Source: Chloroflexota bacterium (lineage in GTDB: Bacteria > Chloroflexota > Anaerolineae > Promineifilales > Promineifilaceae). Taken from it: 18,137 bases of DNA. How positions within the stretch are numbered: the stretch's first letter is position 1; the number at the start of each line of letters is the position of its first letter. The translations under genes and the position numbers were made by a program. The notes under the pieces are model-generated. The model saw only the letters and a program-made list of their open reading frames with translations, was not told where the DNA came from and searched no databases. Shown here in pieces: positions 1 through 8,115 of this stretch. The stretch covers positions 1-18,137 of the forward strand of contig JAAEOP010000201.1 in assembly GCA_024223125.1 (NCBI GenBank), in the 5' to 3' direction.

Positions 1-47
1 GGTTTGGAGACAGGTGGGATGGGGGGGACGGCCGTTTCCTCTTGCAT
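1..47 (-). CDS. 5' end of a gene downstream of parA (partial)
   Basis: Only the first 15 codons are inside the window: MQEETAVPPIPPVSK, then the edge. The start is well supported because GGAGGA lies about 5 bases upstream of the ATG (minus strand), and the gap to the ParA stop is only 40 bases on the same strand, so the two are probably one operon. A partner of ParA (a ParB-like or other cargo adaptor) would be a natural guess from position, but the visible residues, a short Pro/Val-rich start, do not identify any family. Function left open. Confidence 0.6.
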   Translation of the reverse strand, partial: MQEETAVPPIPPVSK

Positions 48-51
48 CTTT

Positions 52-57
52 TCCTCC
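52..57 (-). promoter_or_regulatory. Ribosome binding site of the truncated gene
   Basis: GGAGGA on the minus strand, about 5 bases before the ATG at 47. It is the main evidence that a gene starts here, since only 47 bases of it are visible. Confidence 0.65.
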
Positions 58-87
58 GGATCAAACGTTTCCAACTTTGCCAATGGG

Positions 88-1011
88 TCAACCATAATAC
101 ACTCTGTCTACCAACGCTTGGTAAGCCACCGTCGCCGGATTCAAAAAACGGGTATCATACTCAAAAATCGTTTGCTGAAATGATGGCGCTTCGGCGACTG
201 CCTGGCTGCGGGGAATGGGGGCGCTGACTTGATTGCCATAATGATCCTGCAGTTCGGCTACCATTTGTCTATCCAAAATCTGCCGCTTTACATTGAGTGT
301 GGGGACGATAGTGTGAATCTCGATATCAATCCCCCGCGTTTGCGCTTCCAGGATATTGGAGATGTGCTGCCCCGTACCCGCCATACTAAAATAATCTGGC
401 TTGACAGGCACAATGGCCGCATCTGCAAATTGGTATACTGCCTGCGTAAAAGCATCTAAGGCCGGCGGACAGTCCATGATGATATAGTTAAACCGCTCCA
501 TTGCCAGACCTAAACGGTCAGCCAGGATGCGCAATAAACCGTAATTGCGCCCGGTTTGCAACTGCATCGTTTGCAGACGTAAAATATCTTTGGCATTTTC
601 TAAATTATCAGACGAGGGCAGCAGCCATAAATTGGGACGTGGATACCCTTCATCCGAACGGTCGGCCGTAATGACTGCCTCTGATAAATGCTGCTGTTCC
701 AACAGTACATCACCAATATCGGCTTTGCCAGAGTCAATGCCAAGACCACGGGCGCAATGTCCCTGAGGATCAAAATCAATCAACAGCACATGCCCCAGCA
801 AATAGTAACAACGATCTTGGTAATTAAACAGGTTTTGGGGGTCTTGCACTTTATCTACATCTTCGGGAGCGACACGCCGCATGAGTTTACGCGAGAGTCC
901 ATGTGCCAAATTGATGGCCGTAGTCGTTTTGGCCACGCCTCCTTTGCGGTTGACAATAGCCAATACCTTTGCCTGTTTTTCAATTCCCGAATTCATTGGT
1001 AAGTTGCCCAT
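88..1011 (-). CDS. ParA/Soj-family (MinD/ParA superfamily) ATPase
   Basis: A 307-residue P-loop ATPase of the ParA family, proteins that use ATP-dependent dimerisation on DNA or membrane to segregate or position chromosomes, plasmids or protein cargo. The deviant Walker A box KGGVAKT is at residues 23-29 with both signature lysines, Walker A' (DFDPQG) at 79-84, and Walker B-like IIMDCPP at about 177-183. A segment of roughly 30 residues (about 42-72) between Walker A and A' is longer than in minimal Soj proteins. No helix-turn-helix extension is seen at the N-terminus, so it is the small chromosomal-type form. The start may be ATG 1011 or ATG 996 (MNSGIEKQ...); neither has a strong ribosome site. 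It precedes a partner gene by 40 bases. A short inverted repeat lies just upstream. Family assignment is secure; which cargo it moves is unknown. Confidence 0.93.
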   Translation of the reverse strand: MGNLPMNSGIEKQAKVLAIVNRKGGVAKTTTAINLAHGLSRKLMRRVAPEDVDKVQDPQNLFNYQDRCYYLLGHVLLIDFDPQGHCARGLGIDSGKADIGDVLLEQQHLSEAVITADRSDEGYPRPNLWLLPSSDNLENAKDILRLQTMQLQTGRNYGLLRILADRLGLAMERFNYIIMDCPPALDAFTQAVYQFADAAIVPVKPDYFSMAGTGQHISNILEAQTRGIDIEIHTIVPTLNVKRQILDRQMVAELQDHYGNQVSAPIPRSQAVAEAPSFQQTIFEYDTRFLNPATVAYQALVDRVYYG

Positions 1012-1032
1012 TCACAAATAAGTTATGGAATT

Positions 1033-1054
1033 GGTGAATGGACTTAAATTCACC
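1033..1054. promoter_or_regulatory. Inverted repeat upstream of parA, candidate operator
   Basis: GGTGAAT and ATTCACC, 7-base perfect arms around an 8-base spacer, centred about 33 bases upstream of the ParA ATG. A further ATTCAC half-site reads through the ATG itself (1010-1015). Position and form suit an operator for autoregulation or a ParB-type site, but no known consensus is matched, and the arms are short enough to occur by chance. Confidence 0.3.
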
Positions 1055-1249
1055 CTGTTTGCCAATTTCAGCATTTGATGTTGTCTGTTACCTAACATAA
1101 TAACTGAACGAGGGAAATTGTACCATATGCTTTAGCATCGTACATACTTCTGCAAATCAATTTTCAAAGAGGACTTACGTATACATGACAGGTTAAGGTG
1201 ATATTTTTACAATAGCTGTGTTTGTATATGTTGTTAACGGGTGTAAATT

Positions 1250-2761
1250 ATGAACGCAAAACATCATCAATCGAATCCGACCAATCAATGTCTGGCCTGT
1301 GGTAAGGGCAAGCTGTTTTTTGGGGCCGACGGCCGCAGCCGGGAATGTGAACGGTGTGGCCATCGAGTAACTATTACTCAAAAGCAGCGTTCAGCGAAAG
1401 AGCTATTAGAGTTGGCGACTTTTCGTTCGGCGATGCGGCGCAAGGAAGAGAATCGTTTTGCCGTGGCCGGTATTCGCATCTTGTTGGCACAGGGTATCGG
1501 GGCTATTAAAGTGGGTGATAGAGAAGAAGCGTACCATGCGCTTTCCCGTGTGCTGCAATCGGAAGCGAGCGATGAAGAGCTGGCGAGGGCCTGGTTATGG
1601 TTGAGCCAGGTTTTTGAGGAGCAGGCAGATAAACGTCTGTGTCTGGAACAGGTGTTGGCGCTGAATCCAGTTCATGGGGCGGCGCGACGGGGTTTGGCTG
1701 TGTTAGACGGCCGTCTCGACCCCAACGCCATTATCAACCCCGACCAGCTTAATCAAACATCTGACGCCCCCCCGGTTGAAGCCAAAAAAGAACAGTTCAC
1801 CTGCCCTCGCTGCGCCGGACGGATGAATTACACGCCTGACGGCCGTGCGCTGCTGTGTGAATTTTGCCATCATCGCCAAGCATTAGACGAAGCTGACCAG
1901 CCACAAACTGAAGCCCAATTTGGCGAGGGAAAATTCGAGCAAGAATTCACAGTGGCTATGGCTACGGCCAAAGGGCATCTCAAACCGGTGCAGATGCGTG
2001 TTTTTCAATGTAACAGCTGCGCCGTAGAATTTATGTTAACTCCAGAAACCATCTCCGTTACCTGCCCTTACTGTGATTCTGTGTATGTGACGGAAACGGC
2101 CGAAACCCAGGATATCATGCCCCCTCACGCACTCATCCCCTTTGCCATCACATTGGATGACACGAAACTGGCGCTGCGTCGCTGGTTCAAAAAGCACAAA
2201 ATTGAACGGCCGCGTCTGCTGCCCATCGTCGGTATTTATTTACCCGTGTGGACCTTTGACATTGGCGGCGAACTGCGCTGGCATGGTCTGGTTAAACGAG
2301 GCGACGATTGGACGCCTACCAGTGGCAGTCATCTTGTTTTTTATGATGATCTGTTTGTTCCGGCCAACAAGAAGCTGCCCCCCAGCCTAACCAAAGGCTT
2401 TAGTGAATTTGATTTTGCGGCCGTGGTGGCTTACGATCCTCGTTTTTTAGCTGATTGGCCGGCCGAACGGTATCAGGTTTCCATGTCGGATGCTTCGCTG
2501 CTCGGCCGTAAAAAGGTTGTCAAGGAACTGCGCCGTAAATCAACCCGTTATACTCGCGGCGAATATGTGCGTAACCTGCGCCTCAATTCCAGCGGCATTG
2601 TAGTGGAATCGTACAAACATATTTTGCTGCCGATGTGGGTGACACATTATAAAATAGAAGGGGAAATTTATGATGTGGCCATAAATGGGCAAAACGGCCA
2701 GATTCACGGCGACCGGCCTCAAAGTGGCCTCGGCAAATTATTCTCCCGGCTACTTGGTTAA
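1250..2761 (+). CDS. Three-zinc-ribbon protein with TPR-like middle, function unknown
   Basis: A 503-residue soluble protein with three CxxC...CxxC zinc ribbons: C14/C17/C33/C36, C185/C188/C203/C206 and C254/C257/C272/C275. Between the first and second ribbon, residues about 84-152 are helical and look like one or two TPR-type units (a bacterial-transcription-style 'LNP...A..GL' end is visible). After the third ribbon comes a conserved-looking beta-rich domain of about 200 residues containing 'PFAITLDDTKLALRRWF' and 'GIYLPVWTFDIGG'. Similar proteins in databases are sometimes labelled as helicase- or primosome-like because of the ribbons, but no helicase or P-loop motif is present here. No signal peptide or membrane helix. 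It stands alone in its transcription direction after the divergent parA. I do not assign a reaction. Confidence 0.85.
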   Translation: MNAKHHQSNPTNQCLACGKGKLFFGADGRSRECERCGHRVTITQKQRSAKELLELATFRSAMRRKEENRFAVAGIRILLAQGIGAIKVGDREEAYHALSRVLQSEASDEELARAWLWLSQVFEEQADKRLCLEQVLALNPVHGAARRGLAVLDGRLDPNAIINPDQLNQTSDAPPVEAKKEQFTCPRCAGRMNYTPDGRALLCEFCHHRQALDEADQPQTEAQFGEGKFEQEFTVAMATAKGHLKPVQMRVFQCNSCAVEFMLTPETISVTCPYCDSVYVTETAETQDIMPPHALIPFAITLDDTKLALRRWFKKHKIERPRLLPIVGIYLPVWTFDIGGELRWHGLVKRGDDWTPTSGSHLVFYDDLFVPANKKLPPSLTKGFSEFDFAAVVAYDPRFLADWPAERYQVSMSDASLLGRKKVVKELRRKSTRYTRGEYVRNLRLNSSGIVVESYKHILLPMWVTHYKIEGEIYDVAINGQNGQIHGDRPQSGLGKLFSRLLG

Positions 2762-2823
2762 GATAAGATGGTATATTATGGGAGAGTAACCAATTTGAAG
2801 GTTTTAATGTTGGTCTAAAAACT

Positions 2824-3771
2824 ATGAAAAGAATGCCTCAACCCATCCCCTATCAAGGAAGTAAGCGCAATATTGCCTGGCAAATATTGTCTGCTTTTCC
2901 TAAAGAGGTTGATACACTCATTGAACCATTTGCTGGTTCTGCAGCTATTTCCGTGGCCACAGCACATTATAAAAAAGCCAAGAGATTTTACATAAATGAC
3001 CTTAACAAGCCTTTGATGGACTTGCTTGAAATCATCATTAATGATCCTTATGAAATTGCTGATGGTTATGAACGGTTGTGGAACGCACAACTTGGCCAGG
3101 AAAGAGCGTATTATGATTTTATACGCGCTGAATTCAACAAGACGCATAGGTCTGATCACTTTCTCTATTTGTTAGCCCGATGTGTAAAGGCATCTGTTAG
3201 ATACAATGCAGATGGAGAATTTAACCAAAGTCCAGATAACAGACGTAAAGGACGACGCCCGCCAAGTATGCGACAAGAAATATTTGGCGTTTCTAGACTT
3301 TTAAGGGACAAGACTATTATCACAAGTGGGGATTACAAAGAGGCCTTAAGTGTCATTTCTGAATCAGACCTGGTGTATATGGATCCCCCGTACCAGGGCA
3401 CATCTCAAAATAAAGATCCACGTTACTACAGCGGCCTCGATCTCGACGATTTAATTGACTTCCTTATGGAGTTAAACAAGCGACAAATCTTGTTTATACT
3501 CAGCTATGATGGCCGCACGGGTGAAAAAACGTATGGTGTCGAATTGCCATCAGGTTTGAACCTCCATAAACTTGAAATCCATGCTGGCCGGTCTAGTCAA
3601 TCTACACTTTTAGGTAAAAACGTTGAAACTTACGAATCTTTATATTTGTCTCCCGCTCTTACACAACGATTGCGAGTTAAGCACAACGGCAATGTTAGAG
3701 TACGGCTCTATCAGTACCGAAGATTTGGAAAAAACTTATGGTTACAGCCATCCCCCCAGGGCAGCCCGTGA
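2824..3771 (+). CDS. D12-class DNA adenine-N6 methyltransferase (type II R-M)
   Basis: A 315-residue Dam-like methyltransferase that should methylate adenine N6 in a specific DNA site using S-adenosylmethionine and so protect host DNA from the adjacent nuclease. Motif X-like PYQGSKR is at residues 9-15, motif I EPFAGSA at 34-40 and catalytic motif IV DPPY at 187-190. The block between motifs I and IV (VRYNADGEFNQSPDNRRKGRRP, split around residues 125-146) is the expected target-recognition region and is basic. Length fits the D12 family. It starts 62 bases after the zinc-ribbon gene with only a weak ribosome site. Its last 80 bases overlap the HNH gene in another reading frame, so the two are translationally linked. 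The base composition is visibly more AT-rich than its neighbours, and the local ACGGCCGT palindrome is absent, suggesting acquisition. The recognition site cannot be read from sequence alone. Confidence 0.92.
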   Translation: MKRMPQPIPYQGSKRNIAWQILSAFPKEVDTLIEPFAGSAAISVATAHYKKAKRFYINDLNKPLMDLLEIIINDPYEIADGYERLWNAQLGQERAYYDFIRAEFNKTHRSDHFLYLLARCVKASVRYNADGEFNQSPDNRRKGRRPPSMRQEIFGVSRLLRDKTIITSGDYKEALSVISESDLVYMDPPYQGTSQNKDPRYYSGLDLDDLIDFLMELNKRQILFILSYDGRTGEKTYGVELPSGLNLHKLEIHAGRSSQSTLLGKNVETYESLYLSPALTQRLRVKHNGNVRVRLYQYRRFGKNLWLQPSPQGSP

Positions 3772-4342
3772 TGTTCGGGAGCAAGGAATACCGCTTGAAA
3801 CATTCAGGGTGAAGTCATCAGATGGACGCAATATTGCCGCTTATAGATTTGGAAGCTTAGAGGCTGTCCATAGTGGACGGCTTGGGGGCAGGAGAATTTT
3901 TCCAAAGAAATTGAAAGATGATCTACACGACGAAGATGAAGGTGGATGTGCTATTTGTACTGGTAAATTTGAAAAACGATATTTGCAGATAGATCATAGG
4001 GTGCCATATGAAATAGTTGGTGATATTAACCCCCTTAATAGAGACATCCAGGACTACATGCTCTTGTGCGCTGCCTGCAATAGGGCGAAATCGTGGTCTT
4101 GTGAACACTGTCCAAACTGGCACACTAAATCTCCCAAGATATGCTCCCAATGTTATTGGGCTTTTCCCCAAGATTACACTCATATTGCTCTCCAAGAGGT
4201 AAGGCGCACTGATATTATTTGGGATGAGGGAGATATCAAAATCTACAATGAGCTCAAGGATGCTGCTCAGAAAGCAGATTTCACTGTCCCCGATTATGTA
4301 AAACAAATTGTCAAAGAACGTTTTGAGGATCAAGAAGGCTAA
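3692..4342 (+). CDS. HNH-family type II restriction endonuclease
   Basis: A 216-residue protein with an HNH (beta-beta-alpha-metal) nuclease core. The C86/C89 knuckle is followed by IDHRVPYE (H102 as likely general base), then C126/C129 with N130 in LLCAACNRAK, and further Cys pairs C137/C140 and C151/C154 that would bind structural zinc. The N-terminal 50 residues (STEDLEKTYGYSHPPRAARD...) look like a small helical DNA-binding module. With a cognate methyltransferase directly upstream, a restriction nuclease role is the best reading. Start: ATG 3692 is the first ATG in the frame and begins just before the conserved-looking module. A TTG at 3623 would add 23 residues that look like the overlapping methyltransferase read out of frame. 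All motif residues are present, so it appears intact. Confidence 0.88.
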   Translation: MLEYGSISTEDLEKTYGYSHPPRAARDVREQGIPLETFRVKSSDGRNIAAYRFGSLEAVHSGRLGGRRIFPKKLKDDLHDEDEGGCAICTGKFEKRYLQIDHRVPYEIVGDINPLNRDIQDYMLLCAACNRAKSWSCEHCPNWHTKSPKICSQCYWAFPQDYTHIALQEVRRTDIIWDEGDIKIYNELKDAAQKADFTVPDYVKQIVKERFEDQEG

Positions 4343-4361
4343 ATCTAGCCTAAGCTCTGAG

Positions 4362-5105
4362 ATGTACGACGACATTGCAAATTATTACGATTTAACGCAT
4401 GATGATTTGAAGGAGGATGTCCTCTTCGTTTTGCAGTTGGCACAGACGGCCGCTGGCCCGATTTTAGAGTTGGGTTGCGGCAGTGGACGTTTATTACGGC
4501 CGTTAACCCAATCCGGCCATCACGTTACCGGCATAGATAATTCGGCCGCTATGCTGACCCGTGCCAGACAACGTTTGGATACGGCCGCCAGACAGGTAAC
4601 ATTGGTGGAAGCGGATATGACTCGATTTGAGGTAGACGGCCGTTTCCCCCTCATCATCATCTCCTACAACACCTTTATGCACCTGGACAGCGCCCAGGCA
4701 GCGGCGACGTTGCAACGGGTAAAAGCACATCTGGCGGCAGACGGCCGTCTCTTCATAGACCAGGCCAACCCCTTCACCGTTGCCGCCACACCGGAAGATA
4801 GCTTACTCAATCTGGAAAATTGTCTGACCGACCCGGACAGCGGCGACATCATCTTACATTTGGCTGCCAACAGGTTAGATACCGTCACTCAAATCTTACA
4901 CATCACCTGGATGTATGATCGTTCTCCGGCGACGGGCGGCCCGATACATCGTACTGTAGCCCAAACCAACTACTATTTTCGCTATCCCCACCAGATGGAA
5001 CTGTTGTTGAAAGATGCCGGCTTTAGCAATCTCGTAATTTGGGGAGATTATAACAAGTCGCCCTTTACAGAAGAGAGTGACCGGTTTTTGATTTTGGCGG
5101 GATGA
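4362..5105 (+). CDS. Class I SAM-dependent methyltransferase
   Basis: A 247-residue Rossmann-fold methyltransferase of the Methyltransf_25/11 type. Motif I is ILELGCGSGR at residues 34-43, followed by the acidic end of strand 2 in VTGIDNS (55-61) and a motif II-like stretch LVEADMTRF. The N-terminal MYDDIANYYDL is typical of enzymes that methylate small molecules; the substrate cannot be told. I prefer ATG 4362, which opens with this typical start, over an upstream TTG at 4308 that would overlap the HNH gene. It follows the nuclease stop by 19 bases, but codon and motif style differ: it carries six CGGCCG cores, three of them full ACGGCCGT, in 744 bases while the R-M pair carries none. So it belongs to the older host sequence rather than the R-M cassette. 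Confidence 0.85.
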   Translation: MYDDIANYYDLTHDDLKEDVLFVLQLAQTAAGPILELGCGSGRLLRPLTQSGHHVTGIDNSAAMLTRARQRLDTAARQVTLVEADMTRFEVDGRFPLIIISYNTFMHLDSAQAAATLQRVKAHLAADGRLFIDQANPFTVAATPEDSLLNLENCLTDPDSGDIILHLAANRLDTVTQILHITWMYDRSPATGGPIHRTVAQTNYYFRYPHQMELLLKDAGFSNLVIWGDYNKSPFTEESDRFLILAG

Positions 5106-5220
5106 GGCGCTCACGCTTATACTAAGCAACTCCGAAGTGGCTGTTGTCAAACCCCACCCATAGCCCATTTGGCCTACAGATTTGCGTCAGCTAATCTATT
5201 AACATCCTCACCGAGTAGAA

Positions 5221-5257
5221 CAAACTGTTAGTTTGGTCGGCACAAACTAACAGTTTG
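5221..5257. repeat. Perfect 15-bp inverted repeat
   Basis: CAAACTGTTAGTTTG at 5221-5235 and its exact reverse complement at 5243-5257, separated by GTCGGCA. It lies in the 237-base gap between the methyltransferase and the surface protein. No U-run follows on either strand, so a standard intrinsic terminator is unlikely. A palindromic dispersed repeat or a regulator binding site are both possible. No second copy is seen in the window. Confidence 0.8.
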
Positions 5258-5342
5258 CGCCACAAGTGGGCAAAAGAATGAGCAGCCCCAAAAGCTGTAA
5301 CTAGACGAATTTGAGCAGATTCGTAAAAGCGGAAGAAGACAA

Positions 5343-7193
5343 ATGAATAATGAACGAAAAAGCAACCATGTATGGCCGTGGCTTCTTGTTGGCGGCCTTC
5401 TTCTCATCTTTCTAATTCTCTTTATCATCCTCATTCCTACCACTCGTACAAGCGCGAATGTAGCCCAGGTAGATGGCACATCACGTCGCGTGAATATACC
5501 GCAGCGCAGCGATACTATCTGGGAGCAGAGCGCCATTTTTTGGTTTGGTGTGAATGAACCGCACGGAGCGAACGGCCGTAACTACACAGATGTCCGCCTC
5601 CTTTACACCGACACCAAACTGCATATCCGTTTCACCGTCGTAGATTACCATCTCTGGTTTGACCGCAGCGCCAACGCCGACACCGATCTAACCAAATACG
5701 ATGCCATCGCCGTTTATCTGGATACCAGCAACAATAACGGCAGCCAACCCCAAACCGACGACTACATGTTCTTGCATGGCGCCCGGCAGTTTGAAGACCG
5801 GGCTAACTACCGCCGTCAGGCACACGGTACTGGTTCTGGCTGGGATACAAATTGGAATGGAACCTGGACCAATTGGGGAACCATTTCCTGGGGCAGCGGT
5901 CCTGGCGCTAATGATAATAGCGATCTGGATTTTGGTTGGACGGGTGGCTTTTCTATTCCCTGGAGCAGCCTGGGACTTTCTGGCCCACCGCCAGAAGGAA
6001 CCGTATGGGGGTTGGGCGTCCAGCTTTATGATCGGGATGACGGTACAAACAGTGGCATTTTGACGCCTGAATTCTGGCCGGAGACGTTTGACGCCAACAA
6101 GCCCAACACTTGGGCTGAACTCCACTTTGGCACGGCCGATTATCAGCCGCCCACCCTACCCACGACTGGACAGATGACCATTCGTGCGGCTTCACCGAAT
6201 GATAACAGTGTGGAAGATGCCTGGATGGGTGGCGGTGGCTGGTGTAATAGCGGTCACGAGGGAAATGGCCTTACCAGTGGCAGTGATGTGAACTTTGGCG
6301 GCGGCGATCCCAATGAACCGGGCTACGGAAATTTATTTGTGGGTACAGAAACGGCCGAAACCCACTTCCCCTGCTTCAATAAATCATACTTGCGCTTTGC
6401 TCTGGATACACTTCCACCAGGGAAGGAAATTATATCGGCCACGATGACGCTGCATTTGTGGGGGAACGCCGGCTTTACACCGTCTGATCCGCAGCCTTCC
6501 TGGGTGCATCTATTTTCGATTAAAGATCCCTGGGGTGAAACGACGATTACCTGGAATAATGCCCCGCTGGCGTATGAAAATGTGAACGCTATTTGGATGA
6601 ATCCGTACAGCCAACCGGGTAACATCCAATGGCCTGGCGACGCCTACACCTGGGATGCTACACAGGCGGTAGCCGAAGCTTATGCCGCCGGTGAAGCGGT
6701 TAGTATGGCAATTTATGGTTCTGATGCGGCCCAACACAGCAGCAAATATTTAACATCATCGGAGACGGGGGATTGGAACGCCAACGGCCGTCCCGCCCTA
6801 CACGTCATCTGGGGAGATGCTCCAGGAACCTTGCAATTTAGCAAACAAGCATCTGCCGCAGAGGGGAATCAAGGAGATAGTGTTACCTATACTTTGAGTT
6901 TCAAGGGGAATGGAGAAAGTTTGAATCTGGTGGATGATTTACCATCCGGCTTCAGCGCCCCGACACACCTGGACCCTGGTCTCAATTATGCCTCTGGTCA
7001 GATTACCTGGAGTGGGACACCGGCCGATGGCGCCAATGTGACCTTGACGTATGCGGTGCAAATTACGACATCCCAATCAAAAATATTACGAAATCAGGCG
7101 ACGTTAACAGCCAGTAGTGGCGGGTTGGCAACGGCCGCAGCCACCATCATCGTCAATCCAGTCAAAAGCTATTTACCAATTGCATTGAAATGA
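5343..7193 (+). CDS. Membrane-anchored surface protein with CBM9-like, DNRLRE and DUF11-like domains
   Basis: A 616-residue exported protein. An uncleaved-looking signal anchor is at residues 11-31 (hydrophobic, without a lipobox). Residues about 42-265 form a beta-sandwich region resembling CBM9/DOMON-type sugar- or ligand-binding domains ('DVRLLYTDTKLHIRFTV', 'YDAIAVYLDT'). Residues about 277-495 match the DNRLRE/CBM96-type domain found in cell-surface and polysaccharide-degrading proteins ('SYLRFALDTLPPGKEIISA', 'WGETTITWNNAP', 'YTWDATQAVAEAYAAG'). Residues about 500-605 look like a DUF11-type stalk domain. The extreme C-terminus is KSYLPIALK, a short tail that ends many secreted proteins I associate with Chloroflexota. 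No catalytic residues of a hydrolase are evident, so a binding or structural surface role is inferred. GGAAGAAG before ATG 5343 supports the start. It converges on the phosphoesterase gene with a 23-base gap. Confidence 0.8.
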   Translation: MNNERKSNHVWPWLLVGGLLLIFLILFIILIPTTRTSANVAQVDGTSRRVNIPQRSDTIWEQSAIFWFGVNEPHGANGRNYTDVRLLYTDTKLHIRFTVVDYHLWFDRSANADTDLTKYDAIAVYLDTSNNNGSQPQTDDYMFLHGARQFEDRANYRRQAHGTGSGWDTNWNGTWTNWGTISWGSGPGANDNSDLDFGWTGGFSIPWSSLGLSGPPPEGTVWGLGVQLYDRDDGTNSGILTPEFWPETFDANKPNTWAELHFGTADYQPPTLPTTGQMTIRAASPNDNSVEDAWMGGGGWCNSGHEGNGLTSGSDVNFGGGDPNEPGYGNLFVGTETAETHFPCFNKSYLRFALDTLPPGKEIISATMTLHLWGNAGFTPSDPQPSWVHLFSIKDPWGETTITWNNAPLAYENVNAIWMNPYSQPGNIQWPGDAYTWDATQAVAEAYAAGEAVSMAIYGSDAAQHSSKYLTSSETGDWNANGRPALHVIWGDAPGTLQFSKQASAAEGNQGDSVTYTLSFKGNGESLNLVDDLPSGFSAPTHLDPGLNYASGQITWSGTPADGANVTLTYAVQITTSQSKILRNQATLTASSGGLATAAATIIVNPVKSYLPIALK

Positions 7194-7216
7194 GGTGAGC
7201 GATTTGGAAAATAGCG

Positions 7217-8059
7217 TTACAACCTCGCCAGCGTAATCTCTGTAATCTCCGGCGGACAGTTAACGCGAATGGGAATACTGGTGGCCCCGATGCCCCGATT
7301 GGTGTACAGCCACATCTCCCCTACCCGGTAGAGACCATAATCATATTTGCGGGCCAGGTACGGCAAGATGAGAGCGCCGGTTTTTTCAAAACGCACTTGC
7401 CCGCCGTGGCTGTGTCCGGCTAGTTGCAGATGAACACGGCCGTCGGCGGCCACATCATCCGCTAAATCTGGTTCATGGTAGAGAGCGACGGCCGTAGCTT
7501 CGGTCGGCATCCCCTCTAACGAGGCATCCAAATCCGGGCTGCCTGCCCAACCATCATCCAGACCAGCCAGCCATAATGTCCCTTCTCCTACCGAAATAGG
7601 AATTCCTTGATTCACCAACAGCGGAATCCGCGCCTCGCGTAACCCCGTTTTGATGACATTGACATCTGTCCACAAATCATGGTTGCCCAACACAGAAAAG
7701 ACGCCGTACCTGGCATTGAGATTGGCAATGATGGGGGCCAGTTCAAACATCGCTTCCACCTCGTGCCATACATAATCACCGGTCAGTACCGTCACATCCG
7801 GGTTCAGTGCGTTGGCAGCGGCTACAACTTCAGCTACAAAGGGGGGCTTGGTATAGGGAATGAGGTGAATATCACTCAATTGGACGATTGTGAATCCGGC
7901 TAAGGCAGGATGTAAATTGGGAATAGGCAGCGTAACCTGCTCTACCGTCAACGTTTCCGATTCATCATTGAGATAAAGATAGGCGCTGGTAATACCGGAT
8001 ACACCTACAAAAGCTGCGGCCGCTAGCCCCATAAATTGTCGTCTGGAAATTCCGTTCAT
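7217..8059 (-). CDS. Tat-exported calcineurin-like metallophosphoesterase (YkuE/YaeI type)
   Basis: A 280-residue phosphoesterase with a twin-arginine signal: SRRQFMG at residues 5-11 followed by an Ala-rich hydrophobic segment. This is why I start at ATG 8059; the longer reading to 8146 would bury the signal and overlap the upstream gene. The metal-binding motifs are complete: SDIH (D63, H65), GD (D95), GNHD (N126, H127), H195 in YHEPD, and GHSHGG (H216, H218). Relatives such as Bacillus YkuE and E. coli YaeI are metal-dependent phosphatases or pyrophosphohydrolases near or outside the membrane; substrates vary and cannot be read here. It follows the phospholipase-D-like gene by 56 bases on the same strand, so the two are probably co-transcribed and both act on the outer face of the membrane. 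Confidence 0.92.
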   Translation of the reverse strand: MNGISRRQFMGLAAAAFVGVSGITSAYLYLNDESETLTVEQVTLPIPNLHPALAGFTIVQLSDIHLIPYTKPPFVAEVVAAANALNPDVTVLTGDYVWHEVEAMFELAPIIANLNARYGVFSVLGNHDLWTDVNVIKTGLREARIPLLVNQGIPISVGEGTLWLAGLDDGWAGSPDLDASLEGMPTEATAVALYHEPDLADDVAADGRVHLQLAGHSHGGQVRFEKTGALILPYLARKYDYGLYRVGEMWLYTNRGIGATSIPIRVNCPPEITEITLARL

Positions 8060-8115
8060 AATATGTATTCGTTGTAGGGTGAATTTGCAATTCGCCAGCA
8101 ATTTAGAAAATCGCT

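Noticed and set aside
4308..4361. TTG start of the SAM methyltransferase at 4308
   Set aside because: It would overlap the HNH gene by 35 bases and adds a lysine-rich stretch that looks like the nuclease C-terminus out of frame; ATG 4362 opens with the typical family start.
5221..5257. Intrinsic terminator
   Set aside because: The hairpin is strong but AT-rich, and no T-run follows on either strand.
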